The notes: generated from the letters alone by a model not told the origin. A stretch of 64,000 nt of DNA from Porites lobata (GCA_942486035.1 CALNXK010000023.1:2430001-2494000), one strand, 5' to 3'; counted from the first letter of the stretch, positions 46,181 through 57,539 are shown. Program-made: numbers and translations.

Positions 46181-47541
46181 GCTAGGGACAAATTATCAGT
46201 GCTAGGGACAGATGATCAGTGCTAGGGACAGTTGATCAGTGCTAAGGACAGTTGATCAGTGTTAGGGACAGTTGATCAGTGCTAGGGACAGATGATCAGT
46301 GCTAGGGACAGTTGATCAGTGCTGAGGACAGTTGATCAGTGTTAGGGACAGATGATCAGTGCTTAAGGGACAGATGATCAGTGCTAGGGACAGATGATCA
46401 GTGTTAGGGACAATAATTGTTAATTATTGATCAGTGTTAGGGATAGATGATCAGTGCTAGGGACAGATGATCAGTGCTAGGGACAGTTGATCAGTGCTAA
46501 GGACAGTTGATCAGTGCTAAGGACAGTTGATCAGTGCTAGGGACAGATGATCAGTGATAGGGACAGATGATCAGTTTTAGGGACAGTTGATCAGTGTTAG
46601 GGACAGATGATCAATGCTAGGGACAGTTGATCAGTGTTAGGGACAGATGATCAATGCTAGGGACAGTCAATCAGTAATAGGGACAGATGATCAGTGTTAG
46701 GGACAGTAGATCCTTGCTAGGGACAGATGATCAATGCTAGGGACAGATGATCAGTGCTAGGGACAGATGATCGGTGTTGGGACAGTTGATCAGAGCTAGG
46801 GACAGTTGATCAATGTTAGGGACAGTTGATCTGTGCTAGGGACAGTTGATCAGTGCTAGGGACAGATGATCAGTGCTAGGGACAGTTGATCAGTGCTAGA
46901 GACAGTTGATTAGAGCTAGGGACAGATGATCAGTGTTAGGGACTGTCGATCAGTGCTAAGGACAGATGATCAATGGTAGGGACAGATGATCAGTGCTAAG
47001 GACAGATGATCAGTGCTAGGGACAGATGATCAGTGCTAGGGACAGATAATCAATGTTAGGGACAGTTGATCAGTACTAGGGACAGATGAACAGTGCTAGG
47101 GACAAATGATCAATGCTAGGGACAGTCAACCAGTAATACGGACAGATGATCAGTGTTAGGGACAGTAGATCAGTGCTAGGGACAGATGATCAGTGTTAGG
47201 GACAGTTGATCAGAGCTAGGGACAGTTGATCAATGTTAGGGACAGTTGATCTGTGCTAGGGACAGATGATCAATGCTAGGGACAGTCAATCAGTAATAGG
47301 GACAGATGATCAGTGTTAGGGACAGTAGATCAGTGCTAGGGACAGATGTTCAATGCTAGGGACAGATGATCAGTGCTAGGGACAGATGATCAGAATTAGG
47401 GACAGTTGATCAGAGCTAGGGTCAGATGATCAGTGTTAAGGACTGTCGATCAGTGCTAAGGACAGATAATCAATAACAGGGACAGATGATCGATGTTAAG
47501 AACGATTGATCAGTGCTAAGGACAGATGATCAGTGTTAGGG
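46181..47541. repeat. 20-bp minisatellite, right arm, part 2
   Basis: About 68 further units of GATCAGTGCTAGGGACAGAT with the same variant classes, continuing the register interrupted at 39164. One unit near 46410 has a short AT-rich insertion. Confidence 0.93.
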
Positions 47542-47600
47542 AGGGAATTGGATATAGAGTGATGGGCGACTATATGGCATACTGGCATGAAGTATATACC

Positions 47601-47608
47601 GGAGTGGG
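47601..47608. repeat. Right target duplication GGAGTGGG
   Basis: Partner of 32838-32845, directly after the right terminus GTATATACC. Confidence 0.75.
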
Positions 47609-47747
47609 GGTCACTTTATTGATCAAAGGGAGCACGTTGTGTAAGCCAATCACCAAACCCGAATTCTCACGAGGTCGAGCAGTTCATACCAGACATAGTC
47701 TGCCAACCTTTCTGCGTCATTTCTCGAGTAAAGAACTTTATTTTTTC
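47609..47747 (+). promoter_or_regulatory. 5' flank / 5' UTR of ankyrin-like gene 1
   Basis: Only 139 bp separate the transposon target duplication from the start codon. The reading frame is open through this stretch and back into the transposon to 47526, but those codons are transposon or leader sequence. No TATA box was seen. Confidence 0.4.
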
Positions 47748-50700
47748 ATGAGCGAAGGAAAGAGAAGAAAAAACAATTTGTCTTCCAAGCTCGATGAACT
47801 TTTAGAGCAAATGCAGTCACCTGATTTGAGCAGAAGCATTTCAAAATATGCCGACGTCGATGCAAGCTCGAACAAAACATCTGAGGCCAATGTTCTAGGA
47901 AGATGGATTTCCTCCGTGGATGATTCAGCGAGGGAATCACAGGCTCAATCTTCTGCTGGGAGCGGAACAGTTCAGAATATTTCTGGAATTCAGTCTTTTG
48001 ATGGAAATGAGATGTTGACGAACACCACTTTACAAACAGCTGACGAGAGTGCTTCCAAACCGAAGGAATTATCTAATGAAACACAACCTTCTGGTGCAAA
48101 CAGAGCACATATTGACCATGATATGGAAATGCAGTCTTGTAGTGTGAACACAGTGGTTAAAAATGCTACCATACAATTTGTATCAGATGAAGAAACAACC
48201 ATGGTGATCGATTCATCAAATGAAGCACAGCCTTCTGGTGTAAACACGTTGGATGATCATAGCAATGAAATTCAATGTTCAAAGATGGTCGAGAATTCCA
48301 CTGTAACAGGTGAAAAAACAACCATGTTAATTTCTCCATCAAGGAAAGCAGAGTCTTCTAGTGTGAAGAGATTGGATGATGTTGGCCATAACATAATTCA
48401 ATTATTTTCTGTTGAAGACCAGGAAGTGAACACTGCCACCATACCAAATGGAAAAACAACAAGTCTGAGTGATTCGTTAATAGAAGCAGAGACATCTGAT
48501 GTAAACATGGTGGATGATAATAGCAATGTCGTTCAATGTTCTAGTGCAGATAAGATGACTGAGAGTACCACTGTACTAGATGGAAAAACAACCATGTTCA
48601 ATGATTTATCAACAGATGCGGAGCCATCTGGTATAAACATAGTGGATGATAATAGCAATAAAATTCAATCTTGTAGTGGAGATAAGACGATTATCACTGT
48701 TCCAGATGAAATGACTTTTGCGCCAAGGGGTTCAACAAATGAAATACAGCCTTCTTTTGTAAGCAGTGTAGATAACAATGGCACTGAAACAGAATCCTCC
48801 CATGTGAAGAAGATAGTTGAAAATTCCACTGTATTAGGAGAAACAGCAATACCAAAACAGTTTTTAAATGAAATACAACCATCTACATGTATTCATGAAA
48901 ATGTAGTGGGTTATAATGGCATTGAATTACAATCTTGTAGTTTGAAGGAAGTGGCTGAGAATGCAACTATGCAATGTGAAAGCACATCTACTCAGAATTC
49001 ATTAAATCAGATCCAAGCTTCTGATGTGAACAGAGTGGGTGATATTGGCACTGAATTGCAATCTTCTTGTGTGAGCAATGTGACTGAGAATGCTTCTGTG
49101 TCAGATATAAGGGTCTCAAACTCGAATATGTCATCAAATGAAACACAACCTTTTCATCTGAACAGTGTCAAAAATAATGGCAGTGAGATACAAGGTCGTA
49201 AATTGGACATGGAAACTGAGGAAACAGCAACCTTAGAAGAGTCAGCTATCAAAAAGAATGATCTTATAAATCAAAGCCAATCTTGCAGTGTGAACATTAC
49301 TTCTGAGAATACCTCAGTAATGGCGGATCTTTCAAGTAAAAGTTGCAATTTTGATGATCCTGAAAATGAACCTGGAACTAATAATTCTGAGGAAGACAAA
49401 GTATTCAGTACACAAGAGATGCATACTTCTGCCATAAACCTGGACAATACTGAAGACAACCAAACAAGGCATTCTGGTCTGATAGACCTGGAAGAGAAAA
49501 CTGATGTATCTGTAAGCACAGAGAAGAGAATGTTAGAGAAAACAGTGACCACTCTAGAGAGCATCTCTGACACGCCACTAGCTAATTGTGATGAACCAAG
49601 TGATTCCACTGTAACTTCAAACTGCAGTATGACAGATGAAGCAGTGTCAACTGTAACTGACGTCATGCCATTGTCAGAAGGAGATGAGTCATCTGTTTCA
49701 TGTGTTACCCTAGGGGAAATAGAATCTACCCTCAATTGCATCTCTGATGCTTCTGAAGCAGGCATTAAAGATCCAGAAGCTATCCTCTGTGATATGATAG
49801 TTGAAACAACTTGCTCGTGTGTAGTAATGGAGCGTTCAGATGAACCTCTTCGTGTGATTGATGCCTCAGTCAGGGCTATGAATAGTCAAGTCTCAAAAGG
49901 CAGGTTTGAAGACTTATGTTTAACTGAAGATCTGAGCCAACCATCGAGAAAGAAAATAAAACTGAGTAGGTGTGTTAACATCCCGCTAAAGGATCTGCTT
50001 GATGGCTTGCATACTAGATTGTGTGAAAGTAGTTGCACATCAAAACACAATCCATTTGTACTGGCAGCCGGTGTTGCAGATGATTGCAAACTGAGAACCT
50101 GTCTGGAGAACCACTTAAAATTATCTTTAAAAAATGGCTGGAAATCATCCATAGGCATTAAAGACCCCTGCTCACAGCTCCGCCAGCTTGTCATTCTCAC
50201 TGCTATATTGTTTGGTAAACTTGACTTGTTAGAATCCATGTTAAAAGCGCAGCTAAGTCACTCGGAGTACTTTGATCATTCTGCCAAAGAATTGCCCATC
50301 ATACTACTCTTTAAAAACTTGCATCGTTTCAAGCCTTCTTCTAATTTTGATGAGAAGGTTACTGTATTCAAAAAGGTGTTGAAGCTTTTTGCCAAGTATG
50401 ATGGTGATGTTCTTCTGTTGCAAGATGAACTCAGTGATGACACTGTTCTTCATGTGTGTGCTAAAAAAATCAGGGAGCTCACCTGTAAAATCAAAGCTAA
50501 AGAATCTTTTGCTCCTGATAGTCCAGAACTTCAACAGTTGCTTGATCAAAGAGAATTATATGATCGATTTTGTGAAGAATTGATTCATGTGCTTCAAAAG
50601 CTTGCTGTTGAAGGACCACTGCATCACAGCCAAGTGCTAAACTTTTTTGATGTCAGAAACAAAGCTGGAGAGACAATTTTTGAGATTCTTCAAGAAGAAA

Positions 50701-51138
50701 AATTGAAAAGAATGGGATGTAATGATGGTGGAAGCAACGCCTCCTCATCTGCTGCAGAAGGTGAAAACACTGATAATGCTGTGGAACAGGTCAGAAATGA
50801 AGAAGAGCATATTGCACAGGGTAAAATGGTGGAAGAGGTAATTACTGGTGCTCAAACAGGGCCTGTGTTACAGACAAATGATTTCCAAGGTGATTCAATA
50901 GGCCAAAGTGCCAGCATGTCCGTGCACGTTGTTCAATCATCTGTTACCACTGCCTCTTCAACTAACTGTTCTTTCCCTCAAATCTCCACTGGATGTGAAG
51001 ATGAATCCATGCCTTCTACATTGTCAACCTCCATGTCATCAGTTCAATCTGCCACAGTGCAACAAGTGTCAACACATCATTCAACCTTGCAAATGAGTAC
51101 AGAAACCTCAGCAGGATCAAGTGAAACTGACTCAGCAG
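47748..51138 (+). CDS. Gene 1 exon 1 (repeat region and first ankyrin-like block)
   Basis: 3391 nt of uninterrupted frame. The donor GCAG|GTATCT in phase 1 is chosen because it joins exon 2 in frame. If unspliced, the frame ends at TGA 51204-51206 after 22 more codons. The long exon has no frameshift, unlike the nearby retrotransposon. Confidence 0.8.
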
Positions 51139-54100
51139 GTATCTCTTTTCAGTCCATAGAGACCTTTAGATTCCAGGACGAGAGTGACTATAAGTACGAG
51201 ATTTGACTTAAAGTTTTTTTGACATATTCTCAAAAAACAAACACCTTGGAAAGCTCTGTTGAACTTTTTTCACCAGAAAAGTTAGCACTGTCATCTTTAT
51301 TGAAGGAGGTTAAGCCCTCTCCCAATGGCAAAATGATAAAAATTCTAACAATTGCAAACTTCTCTCTGTCTCTATGACATTCTTGCTAAAACTTGTAATA
51401 GAATGAGAATGGTTATCGTGTTTTCCTGCCAAAATGACACTTGTTTATGCACAAGCACTACTTGGTATCAGGAAAATCTCGTTTTTCATACTTGTTTTAG
51501 AACCTAAGGGTCTCTAATATTAGAGAGATTTAGAGTCATGTAATACGGCAAACAGCAAACGTCAGATTTAGTTGAGAATTTCTCAAAATAGAGAATGAGC
51601 TGATAGAAACAGCTCAAAACAATAATATTTACACCGCTTATTAACTGAGAGTGAGGTCAATACATCAAGGCTGGTATGATGCCCGAAAGGGAGAGGTTAA
51701 TAAGTTGTTTATTATATGGTCTTTTCATTATGGATCTGAGCATGCAGTCAATTAACTGGTCTGCAGATAATTTAAAAAACATGTCACCTGCAATACAGTC
51801 AGGTGACACTAGTCAGCGGATACCCTTTTTGACAACTGTCAATTGACCATAACATGCATGGATGTCCATAAGGACGTCCACTATCAAGTTAAACACAGAT
51901 TATATATGCCCTGGACACCAAGCTACTAATGCCCAGTCATTACAAGAAAACAGCCAATCAGAGTGCGGATACTATAGTAGCCATACAATGATTATTCATA
52001 AAACTGGTGTGAAACTTCTTATTTTTGTGTAGAAGTACATGTAATGAAGAGTAAGCGACAAGTGAAGGGAAACTTGCGAAAGTGGTACAAATTCATGTGA
52101 TTGCCATTTGCCATAAACTTTACTCTAAATCTCTCTATTACTGAAATTCTTGTATTGTTTTGTGGTTATGAAATGTTTTGAGCATTGTACAGTAAAAACG
52201 TGCATATAAGAACCTAGTGATTTAAGAATCTACAGGCTGCAATTTGGCAAAAATATAAGAACCTGTTCAGCCTGGCAAAGAAAAATAGGTTCTTACCCAA
52301 AAAGTCACTCCAATTTTGATGGTCAAAATTCCGGATGTTAACTGTGTTAGAAACCTCTGACAAAAAGTAACCGTTTATATATGTCTCCTTTGATTTACAT
52401 TTGTTTGGATTTTCACGAGAAATAGTAGTACAATATTTCTGCCAGTGGTTACACTACGACCACCTCTGAAAACTATGAACCTATTGAAAACCTATAATCA
52501 GCCTGAATTGTGAAAAACTACCCTAAAATGTGAGAACCCGTTCAGCCTGACCTCAAAAATTCTAGGTTCTTATATGCGGGTTTTTACTGTACCAATTGAA
52601 AGATATAATGAGTTCTAATTTGAAACTAAAAACCAGTCACTGATGGGAGGTACTATACCACTTTATATACAATAATATTGCCTTGTTTCTTGGTGTGTCT
52701 CTCTTCAAAGAAAGTTTCCTAATTTCTTCACTAATTTGTTCCAAAAAAACTTTAATGTGTGAAATGTTTCAATTATTTGTCATATCTCTTGAATCTTGCC
52801 CCTTCAAACATACACTACGGGGAGTTTAACCCATTCGCCCGTGGAAATTTGGCTGGAAAATGGGTTTTGAAGCAGGGCAAGTGGTTTTCTGGTCACTGGC
52901 ATGCTATTATGTGCTAAACTTACCGTAAACCAATTTACGGGTCATACAATTCGCAACATTCTGATCCAGGTGTAAAATATTAGCTGTATAGAAAGCAAAA
53001 TTTCAAGATAGTCTTTGGGTTTAAAAGTGACCCAGAAGTCTTGACTTTTCCTTTTCGCTTTCTCTCGTCCCCTCTTTTTTCTTGACCCATTTTTTATTTC
53101 TTTTGCTGGGCACTTAGTAGGCTTTATTTTGGTGGGTAGTACAGGCGGCTCAGGGGCGAGTGGGTTGAAATCTGTATATTTATATGTTGAAGTGTGTATG
53201 TGACGGGTAAAATTTGATTTCAGGTTAAATTTTTTTTAAACTAGGTTGATTCTCAATTTCCTTTATCTTCTAGGGTTAGGAGACATTTCATTAACCTGAA
53301 ATCAAATTTGACCTGTAACATATATATTTTATATGTTAAACATTTTGTGGCAAGGTGTTGATTTAACTTGTTATTTTTTTTAATGTTTCCACCTGTCATT
53401 ATTTTTAGATGAAGGGCAGTCACTAAGTCAAGAGGAGGAAGAATTTCATATTCATGTTCCAAAGTTGCCGGTGGGAGGTATGGCACATTATTACGGTGGC
53501 CCACAAGTGCAACAGCAAGAGTTGATTTTATTTTGCTGTAACATTTCATTTTGCTGTGAATTTATTTTGCTTGGTCATCAACACAAATTTGTTTTATGGT
53601 AAATTTTACTTTGCTTTTGCACTGGTAGGTCACTGTATGTTATAAATTAATATTTCTTGTCCTATGCTTTTCTTTCTTTATGGGAGCAGATTCGTGCATA
53701 TGATCCAAAATCTGGGCTTTTCAGTTCTGATCAAATGCAGTGATATTATTTGCATTTCATTGCTTACCTGTACAATGGAACTCTAATACAGTCTTGTAAA
53801 AATGAGGAAGGGGTTGGCAAATGCATTCATTTCATTTAGGATACATTATACTGGGGTCAATGTAGCAGCATCAGTGCCAAAAAATATTATGTTTTATATT
53901 AATGCATTTGTTCCAAAGGGGTTGTGTATATTATGGTTTCGCTATGTAAGAAAGAATGAGATGCATCTTACATCAATTATAATGTCCCACCTCCCACCCT
54001 TTTGTCTCCTGCCTCCTAATCCCCTCACACCCCCTATTATCCTAGGTTCCCTCCCCCATGTCCTTCCCCACAAGCAATAAACTTTTCATGTCAGTGCATT

Positions 54101-57100
54101 GTACTGGGCTCCCTTCAGTTTTTCCTTAGAGCACACTCTAAACCCCTCCTACCCCCTATTATTCCAGGTTCCTAGCCTCCTGTCCTCCCCCACAAGCAAT
54201 AAACGTTTCATGTCAGTGCTTTGCACTGGGCTCCCTTCAGTTTTTCCTTAGAGCACTCCCTAAACCCTTTCCACCCCCTATTATACCAGTTTCCCTCCCC
54301 CATGTCCTCTCAACGAGCAATAAACTTTTCATGCCAGTACATTGCACTGGGCTCCCTTCAGTTTTTCCTTAGATTACACGCCAAACCCCTCCTACCCCCT
54401 ATTATTCCAGGTTTCCACCCTCCTGTTCTCCCACAAGCAATACACGTTTCATGTCAGTGCATTGCTCCCACTTCATCACTTTTTACTCTCTCTTGTATGC
54501 TTCTCTCCCTCCTAATATTAAGCCCACATACCAATATTTTTTCAAGCAACATGATCACTTACTTTGAGATGCAAATCAACATTGGAAAAGGGGTGAACAT
54601 GGCAAGCATTACCACAAACTTGATGATTATTGTAGCAGTAAAAAATTATTTTGGCCGGTAGAAATACCCTTTTCATTTAGCATAAGCCCTCTTGAGGATA
54701 GTTTGGAGAAGAAGACCAAGTTATTTGTTAAGACACTGTGTTGCTTTGTTACAAAAAAGCAAAAAGAATTCACAATGCAATAGGTTCTCTCTTGTTTCCA
54801 GGGAAGTATCACACTTTTTTGTGCACTCCCAAATGCAATGTGCGACATCATGAATTAATCCAGCTTCTTTGTGCTACACCTGATCATGGCAGCCTAATTA
54901 CTCCAGCTGTTGAAAATGAATCCTGCTCAAACTTCAGAGCCTATCTCCAAGAAACTGCTTGGGATCTCAACGCGATTGTTCCCGATCAACTGCCAAAACT
55001 GTGTTATTCCGTCATCCATCTTGCTTGCTTATTGGGAAAGTGTAAAGCTTTAGAAGTGCTCTCAGACTTTGGCTTCCGTCCTCTTATTCGCACATCCATT
55101 ACCGAGGAAACGCCTTTACATATGGCATTGCATTTGCTTGAACACCAGCCATTGGGAAGCCTCTTTTTGTGCAATGCCATTGTGAACATCGTAAAGACGC
55201 TGAATAGACACAGCCATGCCATATCATTATTCTCAGCAAAGGACTACAGAGGGAATACTGTCCTTCATTCATTGACCAAGATGCTCTCTCCAACCAAATC
55301 ATGTTCTGAAATGACAACCATTGTGTACCTGTTCAGAGTGTTTGTGCACTTCTTGTTAAGGGGGCAACAGTCCTCTCCAACTGTAACCCAACAGATTCTG
55401 TCAAACTCTTTAAAGGATTACAACAAAGCTGGAGAAAGTGTGGAGGTTCTATTGCAAAACACAGTAGTTGGTGAACAACTATGGAAGTATCTCGCAGGTC
55501 TTATGGAAGGAAGGGAAGCCTCAGTAGGTGCCTCAAATGGTGAGTGTTTATGACGCACCTGTTGCCCAGCAGAGTATTCTTAATTCCAAGTGACAAGGAT
55601 GATTGAATGGATGCAAATATCAAACCCACAAAAATCTCCAGGGCTTTGAACAAAACCCCCAAAAACCCTTGGACTAAAAATTCCCCCCCCCCCCAGGCAG
55701 TCGCCGCCATTCTGCCTTCTGATTGGGCAGAAAAACACAAAGTTTTCTGGCACCAATCAGAAGACAGAACGGCGGCGATCGTTTGGAACTGGTCTGGTAA
55801 GACATTGTCCCCAGGGGCTCTTCTCGCTGTTCTTTACTTTTCTTTGTGCCATATTTTTCCGCCCATTTAGACTTCCCCTCGCCCCCACTATCTGCCCCTG
55901 GGTCTCCGAGGATGGGTCAGAATGTGGTACAAGAAACAATTTATCACTGTATTCTCAACCTTTTCCACGTGCAAATCTGTGAAGACAAAACAATTTCTGA
56001 ACTTTTGACTTACCTATATGAATGTGGGGTTTTTTCCAAATATTTTCTTCATTTTGAACCGTTTCAAAGTGGTGAAAAATTTTGTTAAAGCTGCTCTTGC
56101 AAAGCTGTAGTGACCTCGTGTTTTGCTTGTGGACATGTAATTGTGAAATATTGTTGAGAAATAAGTATGCATACACCTTTGGTCTTCATCTTATTCACCA
56201 TCAAAATAGAGTTTGGGCAAGGAGTATTAAAGGCTATAAATTCACAAATTTGTCAACGTACCCTATTTATACTGTATAGTATTATGATACATGTTCATAT
56301 ATTGAAATTACTGTAGTGTGGGAAGAAATATTGTGGTTCACAAAATTATGTATATGTTGTAGTTAATTTTTTATCTCAGGTAATTTTTGTTTTTCTTTTG
56401 TTTCCACTTCATTAACATACATCACCATACCCAAAACCAAAAGACAAACAAAAATTACCTGAGGTAAAAAGTTAACTACAACATGTACATGTGTGTATTG
56501 TTATAGCCCTAGATTGTGACATGATTGACTTTTCTGTTTGATAACCATTTGTAAAAACTTCTCCAGTTATCAAACAAAATGAAACAAAATGAAACTCAAC
56601 TTTTTGGGAATTCCTGTGGAAAATTACTTGGAGAAACAGAACATTATTTGTGTAAGAACGGTCCTTTTTTTGAGAGGACTTGTTTTCAGTGCAATTTTGC
56701 GTCCCCTTTGCGTTTCTCCGCCAAACAGTGCATCTCTCATGTGCGTATCTATGTCATGGAAAACCTTGTATAAGCGAAAGTAGCACCACAGGGTACGTCA
56801 GCTGGGTAATACTTGGAACTGCATTTTTTTTAAAATAATCTTAACGAGGAAACAAACTGACAGAGTAAAGTCGGTAAAATTAGTTTTCAAGTTAACTGTA
56901 TCATTGCAGCCCTATCATCATCTTACTCTGTGCATTGTTTATCATCAGATGACTGTGATCAGCCCATGCCTGCCGATGCTGATGAACCTGAAAGCCTTAT
57001 TGACTTCATCATTTCACAGGGTGACAATATGGCTAAATGCTTTGAACACAAAAAGTGTGTGGAAGGTTACCACAGAGAATATCAAATGAAGCTACAATCT

Positions 57101-57349
57101 CTTCAAGGCAAGGTTTTGAGCTTGAGAAAGGAACTGAAAGAAGCCAAAAAGGAGGAGGCAAAAATCGCCAACAATGTTCGTAAAAATGAGTCCATAATTA
57201 AGTCATCAATTGACTGGAGCAAGGCGAGAATGCAGTCAGTTATAGAAAAGAGGAACTGGCAGAGGCAGCAGGTTTCCTTTTATGATCGCAGGTTGGAGTT
57301 ACTTGAAAAACTAAAACAGGATATTGAGCAGTGGGAATTATCGCAATGA
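47748..57349 (+). CDS. Uncharacterised ankyrin-like protein 1, four exons
   Basis: Exons 47748-51138, 53409-53477, 54802-55539 and 56910-57349 join in matching phase 1 to give 1545 residues. The start MSEGKRRKN follows a transposon-derived open stretch and is chosen because upstream methionines lie inside the foldback element. Order: a Ser/Thr/Asn-rich region with degenerate repeats of about 40-44 residues (about 105-525), acidic low-complexity sequence, a basic SRKKIKLSR (about 735), an ankyrin-like helical block with DDTVLHVCAKK and KAGETIFEIL (about 775-980), a Ser/Thr/Gln linker, a C-x3-C-x3-H-H motif (1161, 1165, 1169, 1170), a second ankyrin-like block with VIHLACLLGK and GNTVLHSL, and a C-terminal coiled coil. 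No signal peptide or membrane segment, so probably nuclear or cytosolic. Function unknown; paralogous to the gene at 61667. Confidence 0.75.
51523..52135. mobile_element. MITE with GAGAGATTTAGAGT ends, TSD TA
   Basis: GAGAGATTTAGAGT is exactly complemented at the right end with TA on both sides. 613 bp, non-coding, in gene 1 intron 1. It fits a Tc1/mariner-type MITE. Confidence 0.6.
52190..52589. mobile_element. 400-bp MITE with CAGTAAAAAC ends, TSD TA
   Basis: CAGTAAAAACGTGCATATAA and its near-complement bound 400 bp, and TA lies on both sides (52188-52189, 52590-52591). TAAGAACCTGTTCAGCC motifs recur inside in inverted form. In gene 1 intron 1. Confidence 0.7.
53199..53325. repeat. Hairpin element with AATTTGATTTCAGGTTAA arms
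   Basis: AATTTGATTTCAGGTTAA near 53211 is complemented near 53290-53310, and the pairing extends outward with mismatches. It lies 85 bp before exon 2. Each arm carries TTTCAG, a possible cryptic splice acceptor. Confidence 0.5.
53409..53477 (+). CDS. Gene 1 exon 2 (69 nt)
   Basis: Acceptor TTTTTAG|, donor GGAG|GTATGG. It encodes EGQSLSQEEEEFHIHVPKLP then VG; both phases (1 in, 1 out) fit its neighbours. An alternative donor CCG|GTGGGA seven bases earlier would break the frame with exon 3. Confidence 0.6.
53990..54475. repeat. About 122-bp tandem repeat, 3.5-4 copies
   Basis: CAAGCAATAAACTTTTCATG recurs at about 54071, 54193 and 54435, with ACGAGCAATAAAC at 54314. Each is followed by GGGCTCCCTTCAGTTTTTCC and CCCCCTATTAT. 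Frames of 92 and 146 codons here only translate the repeat. In gene 1 intron 2. Confidence 0.8.
54802..55539 (+). CDS. Gene 1 exon 3 (C-x3-C-x3-HH motif and second ankyrin-like block)
   Basis: Acceptor TTTCCAG|, donor ATG|GTGAGT; 738 nt. It opens KYHTFLCTPKCNVRHHE and includes LGKCKALEVL, TSITEETPLHMAL and GNTVLHSL. Aligned by eye to the exon at 61667, the same landmarks occur in the same order. Confidence 0.82.
55685..55914. repeat. Repeat related to the hairpins at 18235-18443
   Basis: An imperfect long stem (CGCCGCCATTCTGCCTTCTG with its complement ending at about 55779) is followed by TTTCCGCCCATTTAGACTT and CTGCCCCTGGGTCTCCGAGG, the same phrases as near the P2X start. In gene 1 intron 3. 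Confidence 0.55.
56354..56489. mobile_element. Palindromic MITE with TGTTGTAGTTAA ends
   Basis: About 38-bp arms (TGTTGTAGTTAATTTTTTA then CTCAGGTAATTTTTGTTT) are complemented at the right side. 136 bp, in gene 1 intron 3. Confidence 0.6.
56910..57349 (+). CDS. Gene 1 exon 4 (C-terminal coiled coil, stop)
   Basis: Acceptor CATTGCAG|; 440 nt to TGA at 57347-57349. After an acidic stretch it encodes a Lys/Glu/Arg/Gln/Leu-rich helix (GKVLSLRKELKEAKKEEAKI, later LEKLKQDIEQWE) with heptad-like spacing over about 95 residues, suggesting oligomerisation. Confidence 0.75.
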
Positions 57350-57359
57350 AAAGTAACGA

Positions 57360-57525
57360 AGTTGAAGCTCATTATATTTTACAAAATGTAGCCTGAGGCT
57401 AATGTTGTGTTCAGTTGAGGCTCATATTATTTTACAAAATATAGCCGGAGAATAGTGTTGTGTTCAGTTGAAGCTCATATTATCTTACAAAATATAGCCT
57501 GAGGCTAGTGTTGTGTTCATTAGTG
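57360..57525. repeat. About 57-bp tandem triplication after gene 1 stop
   Basis: GTTGAAGCTCAT...TTTTACAAAAT...TAGCCTGAGGCTA...GTTGTGTTCA occurs three times, in what is probably the 3' UTR. Confidence 0.65.
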
Positions 57526-57539
57526 ACAGCAACACAATA

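Larger units (their letters stand above)
32846..47600. mobile_element. Foldback-type transposon with minisatellite arms, TSD GGAGTGGG
   Basis: The first 51 bp (GGTATATACTTCATGCC...) are exactly complemented at the right end. GGAGTGGG is duplicated at 32838-32845 and 47601-47608. Next to each end lies an array of a 20-bp repeat in opposite orientation, giving arms of about 1791 and 1774 bp once the nested retrotransposon is discounted, around a 4174-bp spacer. Without the nested insertion it is about 7.74 kb. Long inverted arms built from short direct repeats are the hallmark of Drosophila FB and sea urchin TU foldback elements. An 8-bp duplication is compatible with several cut-and-paste superfamilies. 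No transposase is visible, so mobilisation in trans is inferred. Confidence 0.8.

Noticed and set aside
47526..47747. First methionine of the 1226-codon frame as the true gene 1 start
   Set aside because: Those methionines lie inside the foldback element. MSEGKRRKN at 47748 is the first one outside it.
54221..54661. 146-codon frame as a gene
   Set aside because: It runs across the 122-bp tandem repeat inside gene 1 intron 2 and shows only repeat-derived sequence.
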